64,000 nucleotides of DNA from Chamaea fasciata (taxonomy: Eukaryota; Chordata; Aves; Passeriformes; Sylviidae): assembly GCA_029207755.1 (NCBI GenBank), contig JARCOQ010000003.1, positions 806,001 through 870,000 on the forward strand, read 5' to 3'. The notes beneath the pieces were generated by a model, which had not been told where the DNA came from, did no database searches, and was given only the letters and a program-made list of their open reading frames with translations. Numbering within the stretch: position 1 is the stretch's first letter; each line of letters starts with the position of its first letter. The position numbers were made by a program, and so were the translations under genes. This document shows positions 63,611 through 64,000 of this stretch, piece by piece.

Positions 63611-64000
63611 CTGCTCCTCGGGTAAACCATCACAAGGAGCAAAGGCGACCAGATTCTGATTTTAGTAAAAAAGTCTTGGTTTCAAGGAATTGTTCTGAAC
63701 TGCAACTTGAGATTCTACATTCAGGGTCATTTCTGTCATAGTTCATCTCCAAAGGTGATGGGAGGCTTTTGTTTCTCCCACCTCCTCCCCCAGTGAAACA
63801 AGAACCATTCTTTTGGAGTCTCAGCCCTTAAGGAAAACAGTCCTCGCCCTCCCCAGCGCCTGGAGCTGCCAGAGCTAAAGCCCCATGTGTTTTCCCACTG
63901 GGGAGTGACTTTGCCACCAGCTTAAGGAATCAAACGATCCCATGAAACGTGTGGCTGCTATGTCTAGAAGGATTTAGAAGCCATTTTTCTTTCACTCTCA
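63611..64000. other. Unassigned right-hand end
   Basis: Probably intron of ARHGEF33. No exon or repeat recognised. Confidence 0.5.

Overview
The window is vertebrate nuclear DNA, almost certainly from a bird. Evidence for this: a complete, spliced SOS1 gene about 40 kb long (its mammalian counterpart is far larger), CR1-type LINE 3' ends, a solo LTR with the promoter/poly(A) layout of avian retroviral LTRs, and the conserved tail-to-tail arrangement of SOS1 and ARHGEF33. The species cannot be fixed from the sequence.

Region 1 (1-13,340) is one uninterrupted tandem array of a 24/25-bp GC- and CpG-rich unit, roughly 550 copies, running off the left edge of the window. The unit carries a 10-bp palindrome (ACGGATCCGT) and has long-range higher-order structure: blocks of hundreds of bp to about 2.8 kb recur with small unit indels. 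Its last 250 bp are degenerate. The very long open frames here are a by-product of the repeat and are not genes.

Region 2 (13,341-13,749) is a CpG island with a perfect NRF1-type site and a CRE-like site. It is the SOS1 promoter and 5' UTR, and the satellite array abuts it.

Region 3 (13,750-53,829, + strand) is SOS1 in 22 coding exons. All splice junctions and phases join into a 1,322-residue protein with histone-fold, DH, PH, REM, CDC25 and proline-rich parts, i.e. a complete Ras/Rac exchange factor. The segment corresponding to the optional 15-residue insert of mammalian isoform 1 was not found. The introns hold a CR1 3' end touching the exon 7 acceptor, a duplicated ~155-bp segment in introns 16 and 19, an antisense solo LTR in intron 19 and a 57-bp minisatellite in intron 21.

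Region 4 (53,830-about 59,869) holds the SOS1 3' UTR with poly(A) signals and a non-coding interval that also contains the 3' UTR of the convergent neighbour.

Region 5 (59,870-63,364, - strand) holds the last three coding exons of ARHGEF33, a Rho-family exchange factor. The upstream exons with the catalytic DH domain lie beyond the right edge.

The two genes are both exchange factors for small GTPases (Ras/Rac and Rho), but nothing in the window shows shared regulation. The most unusual feature is the satellite-scale CpG-rich array placed about 0.4 kb upstream of the SOS1 start codon.
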